From assembly GCA_003864495.1 (NCBI GenBank), contig ML133383.1, forward strand, positions 1,447,560 to 1,511,559: a stretch of 64,000 nucleotides of DNA, written 5' to 3'. This DNA comes from Nemopilema nomurai (taxonomy: Eukaryota > Cnidaria > Scyphozoa > Rhizostomeae > Rhizostomatidae). This document shows, piece after piece, positions 1 to 12,319 of the stretch (positions are counted from its first letter, which is position 1; each line of letters opens with the position of its first letter). Made by a program: the position numbers and the translations under genes. Below the pieces are notes generated by a model. The model was not told the origin of the DNA. It did not search any database and worked only from the letters and a program-made list of their open reading frames with translations.

Positions 1-399
1 GGAAAGATCTGCTTTGCAATACAGAACTGAAGAGAGCATTAGTCTGAGAGATCAGAGTACTGCTTATATCAGGGGAATCCTAAAGACTCATTGAAATTAA
101 TAATAGTGTCATAATTATGGTACCATGGCACTGCACTGCAGGGAAGTTGATCAGTTAAGAGTAACACGACCAACAGTTTAGTAATCACGCTTGAATATCA
201 TTCCAAATGCAGCACTGACACGAGTACTTGGCGAGATAAACAATTAAAAGAGTTTGAGGAGACCATGAGAAAATTTTCGCGTGGAAAGCAAAGGTAAAAG
301 CCACAAACCTCATTTGTAAGCTTAATGAATTCAAAGGCGGCATCAGCAAACGTGTTTTTGTATTTCAGTCTCAGGTCAGTGTTGTTGGGTTGGTAGCGT

Positions 400-730
400 G
401 GAAAAGCTAAACTCTGACTCTTCGTCGACTGTCGTATTAATTTGCTTACGTCATGATAATTATAAACCCTGCAATGAAAAAATGGATATGATGCCGCTGC
501 CGCTGTCGCTGTGTACGAAGAATACCGCTACTCAGTTGATGCTTTATCGGCAGTTTCATAGCATCTGCTACACCCATAGTTCTAGTTCAAGGCTTGGGTT
601 GCTTTCTGGAATGGAAACCGTTATAAAGTTGAACTTGTCAAGAAAAGACGGCATTTCAGACTCTGATTTTTCGTATCGAATAATTTGCTTACGTCACGAT
701 AATTGTAAACCCTGCAATGAAAAAAGAGGC
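400..730. repeat. Local duplication upstream of the channel gene
   Basis: A segment of about 75 bp (400-485) recurs at 648-730, sharing TTTGCTTACGTCA and AAACCCTGCAATGAAAAAA. The rest of 1-1500 shows no exon I can support. Each copy has a TGACGTAA-like site on one strand (CRE/ATF-like TTACGTCA), so a regulatory role is possible. Confidence 0.5.
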
Positions 731-1500
731 CCAGAATGAAGAAAGGAGGCACAGTTTAACCTTTCTCTTTGAATGAAGCTTACTTTGAAAGTGTTAATCT
801 GGTATTATGTTATACTTCGACATTTAATGTTGCCATGTTGCGGTGCTTAAAGAGGTCTGGGTGAAAGCACGAAAGCAGCATAAGTGGTGGCAGTGAAGGG
901 TACAAGTCAAAGCTTAGTGTAACAACTGCTTAGATTTCAAGGCCATCCTAATTTTTAATCGAAGCTCAGGGAACATCAGTCGTTTTCACAGCATCTTTAT
1001 ATAGGTCCAAAGAACGAACGAACGAAATTTATATCTGTGCAATATTAGCAGAACTAGTTGCATTTTCGTTTGCCGGAATAATACTAGGAATTTTCCTAAA
1101 GGGGGATTTCCCGAATTTCCATAAATTTGAGAACTTGAGTTGGTGAAGCACAGCTTTTGAAGGTGCTTATTATTAGGTCATTTGTTCGTCTGTCTACAGT
1201 TTCAAATTCTGTTTCTTCAAGGTTTAGTCCACAATTGTGCTATATGAATTTGGGAGTGTCTTTAAACTAGCCCTCTCTAGAAACTGAAACTCTCTAACAA
1301 AGGGGCCAAAAGTCTTTCTTAAACCAGTCTAGCCTAGCCTAACCATTTCCAAAAGTTTGATACACTCTTACAGTTTATTGAAGGCGCCTGCCACATTCTT
1401 TGACTTCTTATTTGTTTACACGTCTAACTTTCAGTCCAGAAAAGAGCTCCGTTCCTGAGACAACCTTACAATAGTTTCCAGGCTCCTGCAAGCCAAAGAA

Positions 1501-1579
1501 ATGATTGTTCAGCATCTTGGAAAAATGCAGAAAAACGTTTTCATGGCAATCTGCTTCATAACCAGCATCATCATGAAAG
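1501..1579 (+). CDS. Exon 1: signal peptide
   Basis: ATG at 1501 opens 26 codons with a hydrophobic core (VFMAICFITSIIM) and ends at AAAG|gtcagg in phase 1, which matches the phase-1 acceptor at 1837. A second in-frame ATG at 1525 would give a tighter signal peptide starting MQKNVFMAIC. Placed by reading frame and hydrophobicity, so the start is an inference. Confidence 0.5.
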
Positions 1580-4500
1580 GTCAGGATCACGCTTATTGTT
1601 ATGATATATAAATTGCTTCCTATTTTGAAAACCATACTTGTATTTTACTTCTCTGCTTCTTTCTTTGTTCCCAAGAAATTCTAAAGCTAGTTTTTTGTGT
1701 GTCTGAAATCCCTGTTCCCCCAGATTGTCTATATCCGGTTTGCCTGTGTGTATGTTGCTGACCATTGCTGATTAGAATAGGCATGTGATGCGAAGTGATT
1801 TTCAAGCCACTTGTTACCCTGTGCTTTTCTTTTCAGAGGCGGCTTGCGTGCTGTCCAGTAGTCCGGCCGATGGAGTTCATGTTGCTTACGCCAAGGGGGA
1901 GGGCTGTAATACTCCCTGTAATCCGTTACCTTGCGTTTGTGTAATGCAACTAGATGGCGTGGTTTACCCCCGTCCTGATACCAAACCGAGTTTCTATTTT
2001 GCCGTCTTTGAGTTTCCGAGCCTAAGACACAAGGAGACCGTTGGGTTTGCTACGTATTACAGTGGCGAGGCTGATTTATTGATAACCTGGATAAACGACC
2101 TAGCAGACAGCTCCCTGATCATCGGATGTTCGCGGGATGACGTCAGCACAAGCATGAAGGCTGAGGCCTGGCTTGCTTTGGTATGAATTGCCTCTGCGCT
2201 AATGGTGCAGTTTTCAGTCTCCTTTTCCATCCCAACATTTCCTTGCCTTGCTTTTTCTTTCCTTTCCTGTTTTATCATTTCCTGTCTTTTCCTGTCCTGT
2301 CATATCCTAACATGTCCTGCCATATCCTGTCCTGTCCTGCCATATCCTGTCCTGCCCTGTCATATCCTAACATGTCCTGTCCTGCCATATCCTGTCCTAT
2401 CCTGCCATATCCTGTCCTGTCCTGTCCTGTCCTGTCCTGTCCTGTCCTGTCCTGTCCTGTCCTGTCCTGTCCTGTCCTGTCCTGTCCTGTCCTGTCCTGT
2501 CATATACTAACATGTCATATACTAACATGTCATATACTAACATGTCATGTCCTGCCCTGTCCTGCCTTGTCTTGTCCTGTCTTCTCTTGTTTATCTTGTC
2601 TTGTATTGCCTAGTCAAGTAACAGCTTTCTTAACTAAACGAGTTTTTACGCAGCATTGTGTTCGATCAGCAATATCATTAATTTGATGAAAATGCATCAG
2701 CGAGAATCTGCATATTTATCAGTCCAATTCAGTTGAAGAGAATTCTAGCCAAATGTGCAAATGTGTATTGAAAATGTTTTGAACTTTTAGCTTTTTTAAA
2801 AAACTTTATCTCGGGAAATATTATCTCGGTAAATAGAACCATTGCTTTACTTATGAAACTCACTTAAACACATTCTTCTTTTCGTTGTCAAACAGCAATC
2901 AATTGGAATGAACATAACGTTCCAGAACTTACGCTCCGGTCACGCGATGATTGGCTTCAAAGGAGATTGGCCAAGAAACATGCGCAAGTCGAAAAGTGTT
3001 AGCAGCTTGACTGTAGAGGTCTCTCTTACCTTTGGTAAGCATAAGCAAGCTTAACAGCTTGACTTTAAAGGTATCTCTTACCTTTGGTAAGTATAAGCAA
3101 GCTTAACAGCTTGACCTCAGAGGTCTCTCTTACCTTTGGTAAGCATAAGCAAGCTTAACAGCTTGACCTCTGATGTCTCTCTTACCTTTGGTAAATATAA
3201 GCAAGCTTAACAGCTTGACCTCAGAGGTCTCTCTTACCTTTGGTAAGCATAAGCAAGCTTAACAGCTTGACCCCAGAGGTATCTCTTACCTTTGGTAAGC
3301 ATAAGCAAGCTTAACAGCTTGACCCCAGAGGTCTCTCTTACCTTTGGTAAGCATAAGCAAGCTTAACAGCTTGACCCCAGAGGTATCTCTTACCTTTGGT
3401 AAACATAAGCAAGCTTAACAGCTTGACCTCAAAGGTCTCTCTTACCTTTGGTAAGCATAAGCAAGCTTAACAGCTTGACCCCAGAGGTATCTCTTACCTT
3501 TGGTAAACATAAGCAAGCTTAACAGCTTGACCTCAAAGGTCTCTCTTACCTTTGGTAAGCATAAGCAAGCTTAACAGCTTGACCCCAGAGGTCTCTCTTA
3601 CCTTTGGTAAGCATAAGCAAGCTTAACAGCTTGACCCAGAGGTATCTCTTACCTTTGGTAAACATAAGCAAGCTTAACAGCTTGACCTCAAAGGTCTCTC
3701 TTACCTTTGGTAAGCATAAGCAAGCTTAACAGCTTGACCTCAGAGGTCTCTCTTACCTTTGGTAAGCATAAGCAAGCTTAACAGCTTGACCTCTGATGTC
3801 TCTCTTACCTTTGGTAAGCATAAGCAAGCTTAACAGCTTGACCTCAAAGGTCTCTCTTACCTTTGGTAAGCATAAGCAAGCTTAACAGCTTGACCTCAAA
3901 GGTCTCTTTACCTTTGGTAAGCATAAGCAAGCTTAACAGCTTGACCTCAGAGGTCTCTCTTACCTTTGGTAAATATATACAAGCTTAACAGCTTGACCTC
4001 AGAGGTCTCTCTTACCTTTGGTAAACATAAGCAAGCTTAACAGCTTGACCTCAGAGGTCTCTCTTACCTTTGGTAAATATAAGCAAGCTTAACAGCTTGA
4101 CCTCAGAGGTCTCTCTTACCTTTGGTAAGCATAAGCAAGCTTAACAGCTTGACCCAGAGTATCTCTTACCTTTGGTAAGCATAAGCTTAACAGCTTGACC
4201 CAGAGGTCTCTCTTACCTTTGGTAAGCATAAGCAAGCTTAACAGCTTGACCCAGAGGTATCTCTTACCTTTGGTAAGCATAAGCAAGCTTAACAGCTTGA
4301 CCTCAAAGGTCTCTCTTACCTTTGGTAAGCATAAGCAAGCTTAACAGCTTGACCCCAGAGGTCTCTCTTACCTTTGGTAAGCATAAGCAAGCTTAACAGC
4401 TTGACCTCAAAGGTCTTCTTACCTTTGGTAAGCATAAGCAAGCTTAACAGCTTGACCCAGAGGTCTCTCTTACCTTTGGTAAGCATAAGCAAGCTTAACA

Positions 4501-7500
4501 GCTTGACCCAGAGGTATCTCTTACCTTTGGTCATAAGCAAGCTTAACAGCTTGACCTCAAAGGTCTCTCTTACCTTTGGTAAGCATAAGCAAGCTTTGAC
4601 CTCAGAGGTCTCTCTTACCTTTGGTAAGCATAAGCAAGCTTAACAGCTTGACCTCTGATGTCTCTCTTACCTTTGGTAAGCATAAGCAAGCTTAACAGCT
4701 TGACCTCAAAGGTCTCTCTTACCTTTGGTAAGCATAAGCAAGCTTAACAGCTTGACCTCAAGGTCTCTCTTACCTTTGGTAAGCATAAGCAAGCTTAACA
4801 GCTTGACCTCAGAGGTCTCTCTTACCTTTGGTAAATATATACAAGCTTAACAGCTTGACCTCAGAGGTCTCTCTTACCTTTGGTAAACATAAGCAAGCTT
4901 AACAGCTTGACCTCAGAGGTCTCTCTTACCTTTGGTAAGCATAAGCAAGCTTAACAGCTTGACCTCAGAGGTCTCTCTTACCTTTGGTAAATATAAGCAA
5001 GCTTAACAGCTTGACCTCAGAGTCTCTCTTACCTTTGGTAAGCATAAGCAAGCTTAACAGCTTGACCTCAGATGTCTCTCTTACCTTTGGTAAGCATAAG
5101 CAAGCTTAACAGCTTGACCTCAAGGTCTCTCTTACCTTTGGTAAGCATAAGCAAGCTTAACAGCTTGACCCAGAGGTCTCTCTTACCTTTGGTAAGCATA
5201 AGCAAGCTTAACAGCTTGACCCAGAGGTATCTCTTACCTTTGGTAAGCATAAGCAAGCTTAACAGCTTGACCCCAGAGGTCTCTCTTACCTTTGGTAAGC
5301 ATAAGCAAGCTTAACAGCTTGACCCCAGATGTCTCTCTTACCTTTGGTAAGCATAAGCAAGCTTAACAGCTTGACCTCAAAGGTCTCTCTAACCTTTGGT
5401 AAGCATAAGCAAGCTTAACAGCTTGACCTCAAAGGTCTCTCTTACCTTTGGTAAGCATAAGCAAGCTTAACAGCTTGACCTCAGAGGTCTCTCTTACCTT
5501 TGGTAATATAAGCAAGCTTAACAGCTTGACCTCAGAGGTCTCTCTTACCTTTGGTAACATAAGCAAGCTTAACAGCTTGACCTCAAAGGTCTCTCTTACC
5601 TTTGGTAAGCATAAGCAAGCTTAACAGCTTGACCTCAGAGGTCTCTCTTACCTTTGGTAAATAAGCAAGCTTAACAGCTTGACCTCAGAGGTCTCTCTTA
5701 CCTTTGGTAAGCATAAGCAAGCTTAACAGCTTGACCTCAGAGTCTCTCTTACCTTTGGTAAGCATAAGCAAGCTTAACAGCTTGACCTCAGAGGTCTCTC
5801 TTACCTTTGGTAAGCATAAGCAAGCTTAACAGCTTGACCCCAGAGGTCTCTCTTACCTTTGGTAAGCATAAGCAAGCTTAACAGCTTGACCTCAGAGGTC
5901 TCTCTTACCTTTGGTAAATATAAGCAAGCTTAACAGCTTGACCTCAGAGGTCTCTCTTACCTTTGGTAAACATAAGCAAGCTTAACAGCTTGACCTCAGA
6001 GGTCTCTCTTACCTTTGGTAAGCATAAGCAAGCTTAACAGCTTGACCTCAAGGTCTCTCTTACCTTTGGTAAGCATAAGCAAGCTTAACAGCTTGACCTC
6101 AGAGGTCTCTCTTACCTTTGGTAAACATAAGCAAGCTTAACAGCTTGACCTCAAAGGTCTCTCTTACCTTTGGTAAGCATAAGCAAGCTTAACAGCTTGA
6201 CCTCAGAGGTCTCTCTTACCTTTGGTAAATAAGCAAGCTTAACAGCTTGACCTCAGAGGTCTCTCTTACCTTTGGTAAGCATAAGCAAGCTTAACAGCTT
6301 GACCTCAAGGTCTCTCTTACCTTTGGTAAGCATAAGCAAGCTTAACAGCTTGACCCAGAGGTATCTCTTACCTTTGGTAAGCATAAGCAAGCTTAACAGC
6401 TTGACCCAGAGGTCTCTCTTACCTTTGGTAAGCATAAGCAAGCTTAACAGCTTGACCTCAGAGGTCTCTCTTACCTTTGGTAAATATAAGCAAGCTTAAC
6501 AGCTTGACCCCAGAGGTATGTCTTACCTTTGGTAAGCATAAGCAAGCTTAACAGCTTGACCTCAAAGGTCTCTCTTACCTTTGGTAAGCATAAGCAAGCT
6601 TAACAGCTTGACCTCAGAGGTCTCTCTTACCTTTGGTAAATATAAGCAAGCTTAACAGCTTGACCTCAGAGGTCTCTCTTACCTTTGGTAAACATAAGCA
6701 AGCTTAACAGCTTGACCTCAAAGGTCTCTCTTACCTTTGGTAAGCATAAGCAAGCTTAACAGCTTGACCTCAGAGGTCTCTCTTACCTTTGGTAAGCATA
6801 AGCAAGCTTAACAGCTTGACCTCTGATGTCTCTCTTACCTTTGGTAAGCATAAGCAAGCTTAACAGCTTGACCTCAGAGGTCTCTCTTACCTTTGGTAAG
6901 CATAAGCAAGCTTAACAGCTTGACCTCAGATGTCTCTCTTACCTTTGGTAAGCATAAGCAAGCTTAACAGCTTGACCCCAGAGGTATCTCTTACCTTTGG
7001 TAAGCATAAGCAAGCTTAACAGCTTGACCCCAGAGGTCTCTCTTACCTTTGGTAAGCATAAGCAAGCTTAACAGCTTGACCCCAGAGGTATCTCTTACCT
7101 TTGGTAAACATAAGCAAGCTTAACAGCTTGACCTCAAAGGTCTCTCTTACCTTTGGTAAGCATAAGCAAGCTTAACAGCTTGACCTCAAAGGTCTCTCTT
7201 ACCTTTGGTAAGCATAAGCAAGCTTAACAGCTTGACCTCAAAGGTCTCTCTTACCTTTGGTAAGCATAAGCAAGCTTAACAGCTTGACCTCAAAGGTCTC
7301 TCTTACCTTTGGTAAGCATAAGCAAGCTTAACAGCTTGACCTCAGAGGTCTCTCTTACCTTTGGTAAATAAGCAAGCTTAACAGCTTGACCTCAGAGGTC
7401 TCTCTTACCTTTGGTAAACATAAGCAAGCTTAACAGCTTGACCTCAAAGGTCTCTCTTACCTTTGGTAAGCATAAGCAAGCTTAACAGCTTGACCTCAGA

Positions 7501-10500
7501 GGTCTCTCTTACCTTTGGTAAAATAAGCAAGCTTAACAGCTTGACCTCAGAGGTCTCTCTTACCTTTGGTAAGCATAAGCAAGCTTAACAGCTTGACCTC
7601 AAAGGTCTCTCTTACCTTTGGTAAGCATAAGCAAGCTTAACAGCTTGACCTCAGATGTCTCTCTTACCTTTGGTAAGCATAAGCAAGCTTAACAGCTTGA
7701 CCCAGATGTCTCTCTTACCTTTGGTAAGCATAAGCAAGCTTAACAGCTTGACTTTAAAGGTCTCTCTTACCTTTGGTAAGCATAAGCAAGCTTAACAGCT
7801 TGACCTCTGATGTCTCTCTTACCTTTGGTAAGCATAAGCAAGCTTAACAGCTTGACCTCAGAGGTCTCTCTTACCTTTGGTAAACATAAGCAAGCTTAAC
7901 AGCTTGACCCAGATGTCTCTCTTACCTTTGGTAAGCATAAGCAAGCTTAACAGCTTGACCTCAAGGTCTCTCTTACCTTTGGTAAGCATAAGCAAGCTTA
8001 ACAGCTTGACCCATGTCTCTCTTACCTTTGGTAAGCATAAGCAAGCTTAACAGCTTGACTTTAAAGGTCTCTCTTACCTTTGGTAAGCATAAGCAAGCTT
8101 AACAGCTTGACCTCTGATGTCTCTCTTACCTTTGGTAAGCATAAGCAAGCTTAACAGCTTGACCTCAGAGGTCTCTCTTACCTTTGGTAAACATAAGCAA
8201 GCTTAACAGCTTGACCTCTGATGTCTCTCTTACCTTTGGTAAGCATAAGCAAGCTTAACAGCTTGACCTCAGAGGTCTCTCTTACCTTTGGTAAGCATAA
8301 GCAAGCTTAACAGCTTGACCTCAGAGGTCTCTCTTACCTTTGGTAAACATAAGCAAGCTTAACAGCTTGACCTCTGATGTCTCTCTTACCTTTGGTAACA
8401 TAAGCAAGCTTAACAGCTTGACCTCTGATGTCTCTCTTACCTTTGGTAAGCATAAGCAAGCTTAACAGCTTGACCCCAGATGTCTCTCTTGCCTTTGGTA
8501 AGCATAAGCAAGCTTAACAGCTTGACCCCAGAGGTCTCTCTTACCTTTGGTAAATATAAGCAAGCTCTCTTGCCTTTTAAACTAAGTAGCGTTAATATAG
8601 AAATGATATTCATTTCTACATGCGTGCGCTTCCACTAAAGGATTTCTTGTTTGCATTTTGTCACTCAACTTTGTACGGTCAAAATCTTCAAGTCTACTCT
8701 CAAACTGCCTAATTTAGGGACAAGTCGAGAACAGTTCAGTATATAACAGTCAGTTAATTTTTTTACAGTCCTCCCGCCGCTGGAAATCACCCCAACTGTC
8801 ATCGGAGACATGCTTGAAGTAAAGTGGAAAAGAAAGGGGAGCCATTTCCAGAGATATTTCATCAACGCCACAAACAGCTTTGGTACAGGCGAAGGTGATA
8901 CCTCTCTTGTCGTCGAAGCAGGCGCTGGATCGGCAGTGATTGGCCCACTGGGAAAGGACATTTGGTTCTCTCTCACGATGCAAGCTCCGTTGTCAACTGA
9001 CAGTGATCATGTCATCATACCTTCGGATCCCTACTTCATCGTTTTCAAAGGCACTGGTGGTATGTCTAAAATAGATTCATCCGTTTCTGTCTGCTGAAAA
9101 GCCTAATGTGTACACTTTTTCTACAGACAGGTAAACGTGACATGTGGTATTATCATACGCCACGTTGCCTTTGTATATACGTTTGAACATAGTAGGCTTA
9201 GCATTCAAAGGGAAGCGAAAGATTGTTCTCATTTAGTGGTAGTTTGAACATTTCTAATAGTTCACAATGGCTTTTCTATTTGGGTTTACCAAACATTATA
9301 CAATTGTATAAATCTCCTAGTACTAAACATATATTCGTCTACGTTATACCTTTTATACATTGGCTAAGATCCGTTATACAGGATGGCTGGAGCATTTCAT
9401 AGCACGTCTGTACTATTGGCTATGGGTACACCCACAACCACTTCTTTTGCAATGTAATTTCAATGTGTTTTTCGCTGTTTTCAGACAGTGACATATATGA
9501 AGTTCAGTAGGATTCGTGTTTTCTTCCAATGCTTGAAGGCTTCTTCAGAACTGATTAATAATCCAGTTCAAATTTCTTTGCTGGCCAGAGTTTAGTCAAG
9601 CTGTTATCGCAAAAAGATCAAGTGTCAAAAGAATACTTTTTGTATTTGGCAGACACGAACAGCTACTTTAACATGAATTTTAATCTGGATTTCTATATCA
9701 TGAAGCTTGTGCGCAGTTTTCGGTCTCTTCAAAATCTGTTTTCTTCTAATTTGCAGGCTGTTCCACGGGAATATTTCAATTTCTCTTCAAAATTGATGGC
9801 AACAAGGTAAGCTTTTCGTGTATAGACATCGTAAATTTATTTATCATCGTGAATTTTAATGATATGTTTAGTTTTTGACAGCTTAAAGTTGGTATGCTAC
9901 TCTCACGTTCCTTATTGTAGGGGTGTCAAATAAAGAGTGGGGCTGGCATTTTTAAAAAATCACATAATTAAAAGTCTTAGTAGACAGATATTCTTGGATT
10001 TTCTGAAATTTGTAACTAAAAAAAGAGGAGACGAATGATTTTTGAATGAAATACGATGGATTAGATGGGATGGTAATAAATGGAAATGGGTATGCAAAAT
10101 TTCTGAAAAATGGAATTAACCCCCACCCCCTTACAATTAGGAACTTGAGTGTACTCAAATGTTGTGATACAATTTCGCGTTTGTGACATAGTACAATATT
10201 GTATAAAAGTTCATGTACTACAGCCGTAGCAGTGATACGCGTTTGAAGTACTGGTACATATATTTGAACATTGAAAAACTACTCAATTTTAGCATTGGCT
10301 AGATAAAGTAATCGTTTTTGTCTCTTTTGTAGCTTTAAAGACTTTTTCTGTATATTCAAGATCAAAAAATATCTTTACAATTGTTCTTGTAACCAAAACT
10401 AGTATTTAAATAATTTTGTAGGAGACTTTTAAGCATGGAGAAGACATATGGACTAAAAACACATTATTTTTGCCGGAATCGAGAAAATTCACTGGGTTTG

Positions 10501-12133
10501 ATTCGATTGAGTTGAAGTCGAAAATCTACAGTAACTACCCGGTTAGTAGAATATGCGCTGGAATGAAGGATTTGCAAACAGGGACATATAGCTTCATCGA
10601 GTTTAACATGACTGTTCGGCAGAGCATGTTTCAATGGATGGACAATCCAAATGGTTTTCCTACCTTGCCGTCGAGTACATGGAATACGATTTCCCCACAA
10701 GGTACTACTCTTGCCTCGTTTCTTTTTATGCTTTGCACTTGAATGATCATTAATTGAGAGGATAAATATATGATAATCGTGTCGGAATCCATTGATATTG
10801 GATATCTTTGTTATGTTTTATTTGATAAGTTATTGAAGATAATTTGTCATTTGATATGGTATGTTAGTTTTTATATATGTTATCAAAGTTTTCCTTATGC
10901 AGAATTATCAATGCTTCATGTTATATGATATAAATCATATTAGTGATAAAAATCACTTCAATTAATCAAATAAGTAATCAAACAATCAGTTAAAAGATCA
11001 CTTCATATTAGTGATATAAATCACTTCAATTAATCAAACAAGTAATCAAACAATCAGTTAAAAGATCACTTCATATTAGTGATATAAAAGAAGCACCATG
11101 TAAATGGCTTAAATTCCTATAGCTTTTAACCATGGTTTATAAAAAGAGGGCATATTTTCCAATTTTAAATATGTCGAAAATATGTTTCCACCGTTCCATG
11201 AAAATTTATTTTGTGAACGGTACCTTGCGGTACAAAACTCAACAATGGCAAGAAAAAGCTGAATTAGTTTTTGCATACTTAAAGTACCTTGTCATCCGAC
11301 ACTCCTCTGTGTATGCAAACGTCGGAAAATAAACAAAAGCTGACAGAATGAATACCCAGTTGCGGATCGAAAACACTAGAGCGTGACAAGAAGAGCGCAT
11401 GATTAATTACAACATTATTATGATAACTGACCAATCAGCGTTACTTAACACCTAACTTTAGAAGAGCCCATAAAATTTTTTTTTTATAGAACGCTTAAGC
11501 TTTGATCTGCAATATGAAGTAATATCGAGAAAATATCTGTCATTTTTCCGGTCATGTATCAGGCTTCCCAAACATCTCTATTTTGCTTAGGGGTACCTAC
11601 TGCACTGTACTGCCACCAGGGAATAGAAGTAAGCAAGAATGACAAGAAGGCAATGCTGGGCTTTCTTGGTAGCTCCGGAGGAGTGGCGGATGGCTGCGAT
11701 ACAAAAGATGTGGTTGCTGGTTATGGCTTGAAGTACAAGAGCGGCAATTATTTATCGGCAGGGGCTATATACGAGAGTGGTGGAAGTAAAATATTCAAAA
11801 AGGGCTTCGGCTACATCTTGAGTTAGTATTTCGAGCTGAAAACCTTTAGTTACTTGCCATCTGTTATCTTTCCTTGTATCATATTTACCATTTTACATAA
11901 GATGTCACCAATTTACTATTTCAATTTCGTAGAGAATTATCCTGATTTTCTTATTGCGTCGGAATTTTTAAGTCATTTTGCAAAAACTTGTATCATATGG
12001 GCTTTAATTGTATTGTTAGACTTCTGGTTTACACTGTACTGCATTGTACTGTATTGTACTCTATTGTACTGTATTGTACTGTATTGTACTGTACTGTACT
12101 GTACTGTACTGTATTGTACTGTATTGTACTGCA

Positions 12134-12164
<31 letters not shown>

Positions 12165-12288
12165 TGCATTATACTGCATTGTACTACATTCTACTACATT
12201 GTACTGTACTGTACTGTACTGTATTGTACTGTATTGTACTGTATTGTACTGTATTGTACTGTACTGTACTGTACTGTATTGTACTGCA

Positions 12289-12319
<31 letters not shown>

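Noticed and set aside
2183..2686. 167-codon Cys/Pro/Ser-rich frame
   Set aside because: Produced by the TCCTG array inside intron 2 of the channel gene.
4316..6499. Short repetitive proteins on both strands
   Set aside because: Translation of the 52-bp array; unit length is not a multiple of three and copies vary.
3003..8566. CRISPR array
   Set aside because: Units are contiguous with no unique spacers, and the host DNA is eukaryotic.
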